Below are positions 1 to 5,870 of a DNA stretch of 7,010 bases, one piece after another. The DNA comes from Candidatus Susulua stagnicola (GTDB taxonomy: Bacteria > Omnitrophota > Gorgyraeia > Duberdicusellales > 4484-171): contig JAVCBZ010000097.1 of assembly GCA_030765735.1 (NCBI GenBank), positions 1-7,010 on the forward strand, given 5' to 3'. The translations under genes and the position numbers were made by a program. The notes below the pieces were generated by a model. The model was not told the DNA's origin. It saw nothing but the letters and a program-made list of their open reading frames with translations, and did not search any database. Numbering within the stretch: position 1 is the stretch's first letter; each line of letters opens with the position of its first letter.

Positions 1-331
1 CGACCCCTTGAGAAGCATCAACCAAAATAATTGCCCCTTCAGCTCCTTTTAAAGATTTTGCTACTTCATATGAAAAATCAACATGTCCAGGAGTATCAAT
101 AAGATTTAAAATATATTCTTCTCCTTGAAAAGAAATATTTAGTCTAACTGCCTTTGCTTTTATTGTAATACCTCTTTCTTGCTCTAATTCCATACTATCC
201 ATCATTTGCTCTTGCTTCTTCCTAGAAGTCATGGCTCCAGCCATCTCCAAAAATCTATCAGCAAGAGTAGATTTACCGTGATCAATATGAGCAATGATAC
301 AAAAATTTCTTATTTTTTCTTTTATATCCAT
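1..331 (-). CDS. lepA: Elongation factor 4 (LepA GTPase), N-terminal 110 codons
   Basis: Ribosome-associated translational GTPase of the LepA/EF4 family, thought to act on stalled or misassembled ribosomes. I translated this partial gene by hand: it starts at ATG 331-329 and runs open to base 1, where the window cuts it. The G1 P-loop AHIDHGKST is at residues 14-22, the switch I region ERGITIKA with the invariant Thr at 56, and G3 DTPGH at 79-83. [16 protein letters not shown] and the HVDFSYEV that follows G3 are characteristic of LepA rather than EF-G or TypA. The G4 NKxD motif, domains II-V and the LepA-specific C-terminal domain lie outside. The start is well fixed because [15 protein letters not shown] normally begins within about ten residues of the N terminus and an in-frame TAA lies 12 bases upstream of the ATG. 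No Shine-Dalgarno is visible; the upstream sequence is A/T only. It follows cmk on the same strand after 90 bases, so it may have its own promoter or be read through from cmk. Confidence 0.96.
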   Translation of the reverse strand, partial: MDIKEKIRNFCIIAHIDHGKSTLADRFLEMAGAMTSRKKQEQMMDSMELEQERGITIKAKAVRLNISFQGEEYILNLIDTPGHVDFSYEVAKSLKGAEGAIILVDASQGV

Positions 332-350
332 TTTATTTATAATTTATTTA

Positions 351-356
351 ATAATA
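351..356 (-). promoter_or_regulatory. Candidate -10 hexamer upstream of lepA
   Basis: On the minus strand TATTAT matches five of six bases of the TATAAT consensus and lies about 20 bases upstream of the lepA ATG. No good -35 box sits at 16-18 bases; the best nearby matches, TTTATC and TTATCA, are poor or too close. Such hexamers are frequent by chance in DNA this AT-rich, so this is only a candidate. Confidence 0.15.
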
Positions 357-382
357 CTGACTCTACCAAAATGATAAAACAT

Positions 383-405
383 TAGCAGAAATAGAAAATC
401 TACTA
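383..405 (-). terminator. Weak hairpin downstream of cmk, possible leaky terminator
   Basis: On the minus-strand transcript UAGUAGA (405-399) can pair with UCUGCUA (389-383) around a 9-base loop: seven pairs, one of them G-U. The sequence immediately after is T-rich (ATGTTTTATCATTTT), as in a poor intrinsic terminator. Only two of the seven pairs are G-C, so the stem is weak. At best it would attenuate read-through from cmk into lepA. Confidence 0.2.
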
Positions 406-414
406 TTGCCCTAC

Positions 415-436
415 TCAAAAGCTACTTATCTTTTGA
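415..436 (-). repeat. Perfect 7-bp inverted repeat around the cmk stop codon
   Basis: The arms TCAAAAG (436-430 on the minus strand) and CTTTTGA (421-415) are perfect complements with an 8-base loop that holds the cmk stop codon TAG. The stem has two G-C pairs and is not followed by a T-run, so it does not look like a terminator. It may be chance in AT-rich DNA or a small mRNA 3'-end structure. Confidence 0.3.
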
Positions 437-1072
437 ATTCATATGCTTAATAATCTCATCAGCTGTACCAGAAATAGTAAGATTAGATGTATCTATGAAT
501 ACAGCATCTTTGCTAACTTTTAAAGGACTAAATTTTCTAGTTTTATCAGCATTATCCCGTTTTTTTAAATCCTTATCTAACTCTTGAAAATTAATATTTA
601 CACCCTTATCAGTTAATTCCTTAAATCTCCTCTTTGATCTTATTGCAGGAGTTGCATCAATGTAAAACTTATATTTAGCATCTGGAAAAACTACTGTAGT
701 AATATCTCTGCCCTCAACAACAAAATCACCCTTAACAACAATATCTCTCTGTAATCCTACCATTATTGACCTAACTTCTGGCAATGCAACTACTTGAGAA
801 ATACTCTTATCTATAAGAGGTGTCCTTATCTGATCACTAACATCTAGATCATCAAGATAAACTTTATCCTCTTTAAATTTCAAATTTAATCCCGCAGCTA
901 TTTCTTTTAATGCAATTGAATCAGATAAGTCTACTTTTTTTCCAATAGCCTTTAAGGTTAAAGCTCGATACATCGCCCCAGTATCAAGATAAAAAATCTC
1001 TAATCTCTTAGCTAAAAGTTTAGCAACTGTGGTCTTTCCTGAACCAGCAGGACCATCTATGCCAATAATCAT
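422..1072 (-). CDS. cmk: Cytidylate kinase (CMP/dCMP kinase)
   Basis: Phosphorylates CMP and dCMP with ATP to the diphosphates, a cytoplasmic step in pyrimidine nucleotide recycling. The 216-residue product is slightly shorter than the usual 220-230. The P-loop GPAGSGKT is at residues 7-14, the CMP-binding DTGAMYR at 30-36, EGRDITTVVFPDA at 120-132, an Arg/Lys-rich segment RSKRR at 145-149, and the lid motif RDNADKTR at 172-179 followed by SPL and later FIDTS. All family landmarks are intact; GRDITT replaces the commoner GRDIGT. The ATG (1072-1070) overlaps the tyrA stop by four bases (ATGA), which fixes the start and suggests translational coupling. Only a weak AGAAG precedes it at 8-base spacing. 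cmk is commonly found downstream of tyrA/aroA in bacteria and usually before rpsA; here lepA follows instead. The gene ends with TAG. Confidence 0.96.
   Translation of the reverse strand: MIIGIDGPAGSGKTTVAKLLAKRLEIFYLDTGAMYRALTLKAIGKKVDLSDSIALKEIAAGLNLKFKEDKVYLDDLDVSDQIRTPLIDKSISQVVALPEVRSIMVGLQRDIVVKGDFVVEGRDITTVVFPDAKYKFYIDATPAIRSKRRFKELTDKGVNINFQELDKDLKKRDNADKTRKFSPLKVSKDAVFIDTSNLTISGTADEIIKHMNSKDK
1069..1072 (-). promoter_or_regulatory. ATGA stop/start overlap, tyrA to cmk
   Basis: The minus-strand tetranucleotide ATGA contains the cmk start ATG and the tyrA stop TGA. With no strong Shine-Dalgarno nearby, cmk is probably translated largely by ribosomes that terminate on tyrA and reinitiate. 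Confidence 0.7.
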
Positions 1073-1908
1073 AGTAAATGCTTCTGTTTAGAATTAATCT
1101 TTTTAATTAAATCGATAATTTTATTTTTATCATTCTTTTTTATTAAATTCTCAAATTTCTTCAAGGATTTTATAAATCTATTCAAATCACCTAATATATT
1201 CTTCTTGTTAGACAAAAAAATCTCAGACCATATTGACGCTGGAGAAAGTGATATTCTTGTTAAATCCTTGAAACTTTGTAAAATAAACTTTGGATGATCT
1301 TTAGGAAAACCATCAGCAAGAGAAAAAGAAATAAGATGTGGCAGATGAGATAAATAAGATAAAATCTTATCGTGACGTTTAGCACTAATGAAAACTACTT
1401 TTGAACCCATCTCCTCCCAAAACTTTTTCACTTCTTTAGTAGCTTTATTCTTAGGCGAAGATGTAATTAAACAAACTTCATTCTGGTATAAATCTTTTTT
1501 ACTAAATTCTGCTCCGCTTTTTTCACTACCGCATAAAGGATGACAACCAACAAAACCCACCCCTTTAGGCAAATGTTTTTCAATATTTTTTTCAATCACC
1601 CCTTTACTACTACCTAAATCAAAGACAACAGCTCCCTTTTTCAAAAAAGGAACTATTCTTTTAAAATAATCACTAATTACTTCTATTGGCAAAGCCAAAA
1701 CAATTAAATCAGCACCATCAACAACATTTTTTAAATCTCGTTCTACTCTGTTAAGAATTTTTATTTTTTTTAATTTATTGTAAGATTTTTGACTTCTAGC
1801 ATAGCCCCAAACAGATATTTTGGGAAATTTTTGCCTTAAAGCTAAGCTCAAAGAGCCTCCCATAAGCCCTACACCTAATATTCCTATTTTTTTTATTCCT
1901 TTGTTCAT
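1069..1908 (-). CDS. tyrA: Prephenate/arogenate dehydrogenase (TyrA), no ACT domain
   Basis: Oxidatively decarboxylates prephenate to 4-hydroxyphenylpyruvate, or arogenate to tyrosine, using NAD(P)+. The 279 residues match the core enzyme: an N-terminal Rossmann fold with GVGLMGG (G12-x-G14-x-x-G17), then LALP near 71-74, DLGSSKG at 97-103, the active-site segment GCHPLCGSEKSG with the likely catalytic His at 123, SHLPH at 187-191, and DLTRIS at 215-220 whose Arg218 should bind the substrate carboxylate. There is no chorismate mutase domain and no C-terminal ACT domain, so tyrosine feedback may be weak or absent here; prephenate probably comes from the mutase domain of the adjacent pheA. The end of beta-2 reads GYARS, lacking the acidic residue typical of NAD-specific enzymes. 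The C-terminal tail is Lys/Asn-rich. The gene overlaps aroF upstream and cmk downstream by four bases each. GAGAGG precedes the ATG by a single base, too close for a normal Shine-Dalgarno. Confidence 0.93.
   Translation of the reverse strand: MNKGIKKIGILGVGLMGGSLSLALRQKFPKISVWGYARSQKSYNKLKKIKILNRVERDLKNVVDGADLIVLALPIEVISDYFKRIVPFLKKGAVVFDLGSSKGVIEKNIEKHLPKGVGFVGCHPLCGSEKSGAEFSKKDLYQNEVCLITSSPKNKATKEVKKFWEEMGSKVVFISAKRHDKILSYLSHLPHLISFSLADGFPKDHPKFILQSFKDLTRISLSPASIWSEIFLSNKKNILGDLNRFIKSLKKFENLIKKNDKNKIIDLIKKINSKQKHLL
1905..1908 (-). promoter_or_regulatory. ATGA stop/start overlap, aroF to tyrA
   Basis: The tyrA ATG (1908-1906) and the aroF TGA (1907-1905) share bases. A purine-rich GAGAGG lies only one base upstream of the ATG, which is suboptimal spacing, so reinitiation after aroF is the likely route for tyrA translation. 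Confidence 0.7.
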
Positions 1909-2921
1909 ACCTCTCTTTTTACAGCTTTAGCAATACTCCTTAATTCTCCTACTAAATTAGTAAAATTATCTGGTAGGAGCTGTTGCGCACCATCGCTTAA
2001 TGCTTCCCGAGGATTAGTATGAACTTCTATAAGAAGACCATCAGCCCCACAAGCAACTGCAGCTTTGCTTAAAGGTGCAACTAAGCCCCATTTTCCACAA
2101 GCATGAGACGGATCAACAATAATTGGAAGATGAGATAACATTTTTACTGAAGGAACCGCACTTATATCTAATGTATTGCGAGTAAACTCTTCAAAAGTTC
2201 TTATACCCCTTTCACATAAAATTACATTAAAATTACCTTCAGATAAAATGTATTCAGCGCTCATCAATAATTCTTTTATAGTAGCACTTAAACCTCTTTT
2301 CAAAATAATTGGTTTCTTAGTCTGCCCAACCTCTTTAAGAAGATTAAAATTCTGCATATTACGAGCACCAATTTGTAGAATATCAGTGTATTTTGCCACC
2401 AAGCCTACATCTCGAGTATCCATAACTTCACTAACTGTAGGTATATCGAACTTTTCTGATACAGCTTTAAGCATCCTTAATCCATCTTCGCCTAAACCTT
2501 GAAAAGTGTAAGGAGAACTACGCGGTTTGAATGCTCCTCCTCGCAAAATGCTTGCTCCGCTTTCTTTTACTTTCCTAGCTATATCCGTTATCTGATCCTC
2601 GCTTTCAATAGAACAAGGACCAGCAATAATTGCTATCTTTTTAGAACCAACCTCTACTCCTTCTCTTATTTTTACAATACTATTCCCTGGTTTAAATTCA
2701 CGAGATACTAACTTATAAGGAGCCAATACTGGGATTACATTCTCTACTCCGGGAAAAACATCTAAAGGATGTAATCTTACAATATCTTCAGGACCAATAA
2801 CGCCTACAATAGTTCTCTCCTCACCGCGAGAGATCATCGCTTTTAAACCTAATTTCTTAACCCTCTTAACAAGGTCATTTACTTCATTTTTCGTTGCTTC
2901 TTTCTTGCAAACAATAATCAT
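1905..2921 (-). CDS. aroF: 3-deoxy-7-phosphoheptulonate (DAHP) synthase, type I-beta with N-terminal regulatory domain
   Basis: Condenses phosphoenolpyruvate and erythrose-4-phosphate to DAHP, the first and usually rate-setting step of the shikimate pathway. It has 338 residues, the length I recall for the Thermotoga maritima enzyme. Residues 1 to about 70 form the ferredoxin-like (ACT-like) regulatory domain that in Thermotoga mediates tyrosine/phenylalanine inhibition; the rest is the TIM barrel. The metal-ligand set is complete: Cys103 (AGPCSIES), His273 (DPSHACG), Glu299 (IEVH) and Asp310 (LSDGAQ), each one residue offset from the Thermotoga positions. Arg127 and Lys132 in LRGGAFKPR are the expected PEP-binding residues, with GARNMQN and LKRG further on. 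The start at ATG 2921-2919 is supported by an ideal AGGAGG seven bases upstream, lying inside the last codons of hisC. tyrA begins within the stop codon. The presence of the N-terminal domain predicts feedback control by pathway end products. Confidence 0.96.
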   Translation of the reverse strand: MIIVCKKEATKNEVNDLVKRVKKLGLKAMISRGEERTIVGVIGPEDIVRLHPLDVFPGVENVIPVLAPYKLVSREFKPGNSIVKIREGVEVGSKKIAIIAGPCSIESEDQITDIARKVKESGASILRGGAFKPRSSPYTFQGLGEDGLRMLKAVSEKFDIPTVSEVMDTRDVGLVAKYTDILQIGARNMQNFNLLKEVGQTKKPIILKRGLSATIKELLMSAEYILSEGNFNVILCERGIRTFEEFTRNTLDISAVPSVKMLSHLPIIVDPSHACGKWGLVAPLSKAAVACGADGLLIEVHTNPREALSDGAQQLLPDNFTNLVGELRSIAKAVKREV

Positions 2922-2924
2922 CTT

Positions 2925-4034
2925 TTATCCTCCTATAAGCCTTATATTATTCTTGCCTTTTTCCTTTAAATATATCTTTAAACACTTTATAAATTTCTTA
3001 TTCTCACGAGACAGACCTACAGTTACTCGAAAAAAATTTTTTAAACCCCAACTTTTTAACTCTCTTATAATAACCCCCTGACTAAGAAGATAATCAGAGA
3101 GATCTGAAGTTTCGCCTTTAAAATCAACAAGAACAAAAGTAGTTGCACTTTCAACAAATGACAAATTACACTTTTTTAATTCTCGATAAAAATATTCCTT
3201 TTCTCTCTTGACATGGTTAATTACTTTTTTTAAAAATTCCTTATTTTTCAAAGCGGATAAAGCTGCCACTTGAGCAAATCTATTTATATTAAATGGTTCC
3301 CTAATTTTATTTAAAATTCCAGCCAATTCACTAGTCATCACTCCATAGCCAATACGTAATCCAGCTAAACCATAAGCTTTAGAAAAAGTACGAGTCACTA
3401 TGATATTCTCACGTTTCTTTAAAAGTTTAAGGGTTTTAGAAAAGCCTTTTGGTGCAAATTCAAAATAAGCTTCATCAAAAAAAACTAATACTCGCTTAGG
3501 TATTTTAGTTAAAAATTCTTCAATTTCCCTTTGGTTCAAATAGGTTCCTGTAGGATTATCAGGATTAGCAATAAAAATAATTTTTGTTTTTTTACTAACT
3601 TTCTTAGCTATTGCACTAAGAGGATAACGCAAATCATCTAATGGCACTTTTGTTATTTTGGCTCCAACAATTTTGGCTTGAATTTCATAAATTAAAAAAG
3701 TAGGATAAGCAATCAAGACCTCATCTCCTTTAGATATCAAAGCTTTCAAGGTCAAAGTTATTAATTCATCTGAACCATTGCCAAAAACAATCTGGTCTTC
3801 TTTAACACCTAATTTTTTAGATAAAGCTTTTCTTAAATAAAAGCTACCGCTCTCAGGATAACGACTAATATTTTTTATTTCTTCTTGAATAACTTTAGTT
3901 ATGTAAATAGGAGGAAATGGAATTTCATTAGAAGCAAGCTTATAGACCTCATCCAGTTTTAAGCTTCGCTTAACCTCTTCAATCGGTTTCCCCGGCTTAT
4001 AACTATTAATTTTATTTAATTCTTTCTTATACAT
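2925..4034 (-). CDS. hisC: HisC-family PLP aminotransferase, likely aromatic amino acid aminotransferase in this context
   Basis: Fold-type I PLP enzyme of the histidinol-phosphate aminotransferase family, 369 residues, a normal length. Visible landmarks are LASNE at 33-37, SRYPESGS at 58-64, the PLP phosphate-binding GNGSDE at 85-90, NPDNPTGT at 157-164 with PLP-ring Asn160, FFDEAY at 185-190 (Asp187, Tyr190), TRTFSKAYGLAGLRIGY at 214-230 with Schiff-base Lys219 and Arg227, and FFRVTVG at 334-340 whose Arg336 should bind the substrate carboxylate. The first motif reads NEIPFPP where HisC proteins usually have NENPxGP. Placed between pheA and aroF and away from any his gene in the window, it most likely transaminates phenylpyruvate and 4-hydroxyphenylpyruvate (or prephenate), as HisC-like proteins in aromatic operons can; it may also serve histidine synthesis. 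AGGAG lies eight bases before the ATG. The gene starts 28 bases after pheA and ends three bases before aroF. Confidence 0.9.
   Translation of the reverse strand: MYKKELNKINSYKPGKPIEEVKRSLKLDEVYKLASNEIPFPPIYITKVIQEEIKNISRYPESGSFYLRKALSKKLGVKEDQIVFGNGSDELITLTLKALISKGDEVLIAYPTFLIYEIQAKIVGAKITKVPLDDLRYPLSAIAKKVSKKTKIIFIANPDNPTGTYLNQREIEEFLTKIPKRVLVFFDEAYFEFAPKGFSKTLKLLKKRENIIVTRTFSKAYGLAGLRIGYGVMTSELAGILNKIREPFNINRFAQVAALSALKNKEFLKKVINHVKREKEYFYRELKKCNLSFVESATTFVLVDFKGETSDLSDYLLSQGVIIRELKSWGLKNFFRVTVGLSRENKKFIKCLKIYLKEKGKNNIRLIGG
2929..2934 (-). promoter_or_regulatory. Strong ribosome binding site of aroF, inside hisC
   Basis: Minus-strand AGGAGG with a seven-base spacer to the aroF ATG. It sits within the terminal Ile-Gly-Gly codons of hisC, so the C-terminal residues of the aminotransferase are probably dictated by this site. 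It settles the aroF start. Confidence 0.85.
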
Positions 4035-4042
4035 TATCCTAA

Positions 4043-4047
4043 CTCCT
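4043..4047 (-). promoter_or_regulatory. Ribosome binding site of hisC
   Basis: Minus-strand AGGAG eight bases before the hisC ATG, within the 28-base pheA-hisC gap. It supports the chosen start. The rest of the gap shows no hairpin or promoter signal. Confidence 0.8.
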
Positions 4048-4062
4048 ACTATATACTAATCA

Positions 4063-5127
4063 CTAGCTCTCCTTTGGATAAGAACCAAGAACTTTAACTA
4101 GAAAACATTCCTTTCCTAAAGCCTTTAAGGCATTTTTAACTGAAGAATTACTTTTATGCCCTTCCATATCTACAAAGAAATAATACTTCCAGGCTTCACT
4201 TTTAGAAGGTCTTGACTCTATCTTAGTAAGATTGATATTACTCTTCATAAAAGGCGCTAAAACATCATGTAAGGCACCAGATTTATCTCTCATTGAAAAA
4301 ACCACAGAAGTCTTATCATGTGCAGTTGGTTTAACTTCTTGATTTCCGATTATTAAAAAACGAGTAATATTGTGCGCTGAATCCTCAATCGAGCTAGCTA
4401 CCAAATTTAACTTATACTCTTCGGCTGCCACTTTACTAGCTATAGCAGCTTTTCCTTTTCCCGAAGCTGCAAGCATAGCTGCACCAGTTGTACTCGCACA
4501 AGGAGTCAATTTAGCATTAGGAAGATTCTTCTCCAACCATTTGCGACACTGAGCAAACACTTGCTCATGAGAATAAATTTTCTTTATAGCCGACATTTTA
4601 CTATGTTTGCTCAGAAGATTATGTTTTATAGGTAAATACATCTCTGAACATATTTTAAGATCAGAATTTATAAACATATCTAAAGTATGATTTACAGCAC
4701 CTTCAGTAGAATTTTCAATAGGAACCACACCATAATCTGCTCTACCACGCTCAACTTCAGTAAACACATCACCTATGCTACTACATTCAATATATTCTAA
4801 CGATTTACCAAATTTCTTTATTGCTGCTATATGGGTAAAGGTAGCCTCTGGCCCTAGATAAGCTATTTTCATAGTTGCTCTTTGGGCTCTACATATAGAA
4901 AGTATCTCTCGAAAAACATCTTTTACATCCTGAGAAGAAAAAGGCCCTTTATTAATTGTTTTAAGACGAGCCAGCATAGTCGCTTCTCTATCAGGAATAT
5001 AGGTATTTATTTTATTCTTTTTTTTCACCTTACTAACTTTGATAACTTCCAAGGCTCTCTGGTTAAGAAGACTTAGTATATTTTCATCTATGTGATCAAT
5101 CTTTTTTCTTAATTGTTTTAGTACCAT
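4063..5127 (-). CDS. pheA: Bifunctional chorismate mutase/prephenate dehydratase (P-protein) with ACT domain
   Basis: Converts chorismate to prephenate and prephenate to phenylpyruvate, the committed steps to phenylalanine. The 354 residues show the classic three-domain order. The AroQ-type chorismate mutase spans about 1-85, starting LRKKIDHIDENILSLLNQR with IPDRE at 44-48. The prephenate dehydratase spans about 86-265: IAYLGPEATFTH at 88-99, VVPIENSTEGAV at 134-145, and HNITRF at 252-257 with the essential Thr255. The C-terminal ACT domain spans about 272-350 with GALH at 284-287 and ESRP at 304-307, the two motifs that bind phenylalanine for feedback inhibition. All parts are intact. It is the only chorismate mutase in the window and so probably supplies prephenate to TyrA as well. 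The ATG lies 10 bases after the upstream stop, and a near-perfect AAGGAGG sits only three bases before it. The gene ends in TAG, 28 bases before hisC. Confidence 0.97.
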   Translation of the reverse strand: MVLKQLRKKIDHIDENILSLLNQRALEVIKVSKVKKKNKINTYIPDREATMLARLKTINKGPFSSQDVKDVFREILSICRAQRATMKIAYLGPEATFTHIAAIKKFGKSLEYIECSSIGDVFTEVERGRADYGVVPIENSTEGAVNHTLDMFINSDLKICSEMYLPIKHNLLSKHSKMSAIKKIYSHEQVFAQCRKWLEKNLPNAKLTPCASTTGAAMLAASGKGKAAIASKVAAEEYKLNLVASSIEDSAHNITRFLIIGNQEVKPTAHDKTSVVFSMRDKSGALHDVLAPFMKSNINLTKIESRPSKSEAWKYYFFVDMEGHKSNSSVKNALKALGKECFLVKVLGSYPKES

Positions 5128-5130
5128 ACT

Positions 5131-5137
5131 CCTCCTT
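5131..5137 (-). promoter_or_regulatory. Ribosome binding site of pheA
   Basis: Minus-strand AAGGAGG lies directly after the nucleotidyltransferase stop codon and three bases before the pheA ATG. Complementarity to the 16S rRNA tail is near perfect but the spacing is short. No alternative start codon near the N terminus fits better, and the mutase domain begins at residue 3-4, so the start stands. Confidence 0.75.
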
Positions 5138-5869
5138 TTATTTAAACTCCTGTTCAGCTTGTTTCAAAGAATCAAAATGCCCGATATCAATCCATTTTCC
5201 ATTTAAAGTATATCCAAAAACTTTTGACTCTTTGGATAACCAAGCAATATATTTACCCGAAGCATCAATATTTTCATTTTGATTAATAAATAATTCAAAT
5301 AAATTTAATGATTGCTTAGGGAAAAAATAAACACATGAAGCTGCTAAAGTAGAAAGAGGATTTTTAGGTTTTTCTTGAAATTTAGATATCCTTTTTCTTT
5401 GATTAAGTTTAACCACACCAAAACGTGTAGCTAATTTCTTATATTTAACATCATACAGCCCTATAGAAGGATAAGGGTCTTTCATCTTTGCAAAATTGAT
5501 AAACCCTATCAAATCATCTTGAAATAAATTATCTCCTCCTAAAACTAACCAATCTGCTTTTGTCTTGCCAATAGCAAATTTCATGTCCTTTATAGCTCCT
5601 AATCTATCACTAGGATTATTTGAGCCATCGTTAATAATCTTCACTCTTATTTTATATTTTTTCTTCCAACCTAAAAAATCCTTATAAAACTTATTATTAA
5701 CAACAACTCTTACTTCATCTATACCAAAACTATCAGCTAAGCCGCCTATCTTATCAAACAGATAATTAATCATTGGCTTATTATTGACTAAAACCAAAGG
5801 TTTAGCTATTCTTTTAGTTAAAGGATAAAGTCTTGTTCCATAACCAGCGGCAAGAATTACTATATACAT
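5138..5869 (-). CDS. Sugar-phosphate nucleotidyltransferase (NTP_transferase family)
   Basis: Transfers a nucleoside monophosphate from an NTP to a sugar 1-phosphate, giving the activated NDP-sugar used for polysaccharide, cell wall or glycan synthesis. The 243 residues carry the family signature: LAAGYGTRLYPLT at 6-18, KPLV at 23-26 with the conserved Lys, the catalytic metal-site GGDN at 111-114 (Asp113), FQEKPK at 164-169, and GKWIDIG at 224-230 with the second metal-binding Asp228. It is shorter than RmlA (about 290) and lacks an added acyltransferase or left-handed beta-helix domain, so it resembles stand-alone RmlA-like or MurU/HddC-type enzymes. The sugar and nucleotide cannot be told from sequence, so I give no gene symbol. 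It starts one base after the ptsI stop with no Shine-Dalgarno, implying coupled translation, and leads into the pheA ribosome binding site. No functional link to the aromatic genes is evident. Confidence 0.88.
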   Translation of the reverse strand: MYIVILAAGYGTRLYPLTKRIAKPLVLVNNKPMINYLFDKIGGLADSFGIDEVRVVVNNKFYKDFLGWKKKYKIRVKIINDGSNNPSDRLGAIKDMKFAIGKTKADWLVLGGDNLFQDDLIGFINFAKMKDPYPSIGLYDVKYKKLATRFGVVKLNQRKRISKFQEKPKNPLSTLAASCVYFFPKQSLNLFELFINQNENIDASGKYIAWLSKESKVFGYTLNGKWIDIGHFDSLKQAEQEFK

Positions 5870-5870
5870 A

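Larger units (their letters stand above)
332..421 (-). other. cmk-lepA intergenic region, the only sizeable gap
   Basis: These 90 bases separate the cmk stop codon from the lepA start and are the only non-coding stretch longer than 30 bases. The half next to lepA is almost pure A/T. It contains two weak inverted repeats near the cmk end and a TATTAT hexamer on the minus strand at 356-351 that could be a -10 element. No good Shine-Dalgarno precedes lepA. No open frame, tRNA or riboswitch-like structure was recognised. The gap could be where the upstream operon partly ends and lepA transcription begins, but the sequence does not prove it. Confidence 0.6.

Noticed and set aside
1887..1894. Run of eight A on the coding strand at tyrA codons 5-7, with similar 8-base runs in hisC (3477-3484) and pheA (5018-5025), as possible slippage or phase-variation sites
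   Set aside because: Runs of this length are expected in such AT-rich Lys/Phe-rich coding DNA, all three reading frames are intact, and nothing indicates programmed frameshifting.
2176..2711. Open frames on the plus strand opposite aroF
   Set aside because: They lie antisense to a fully conserved DAHP synthase, have no recognisable domain and no ribosome binding context, and are explained as shadows of the coding strand.
4370..5076. Two short plus-strand open frames opposite pheA
   Set aside because: They are antisense to an intact three-domain P-protein, with low-complexity composition and no family resemblance.
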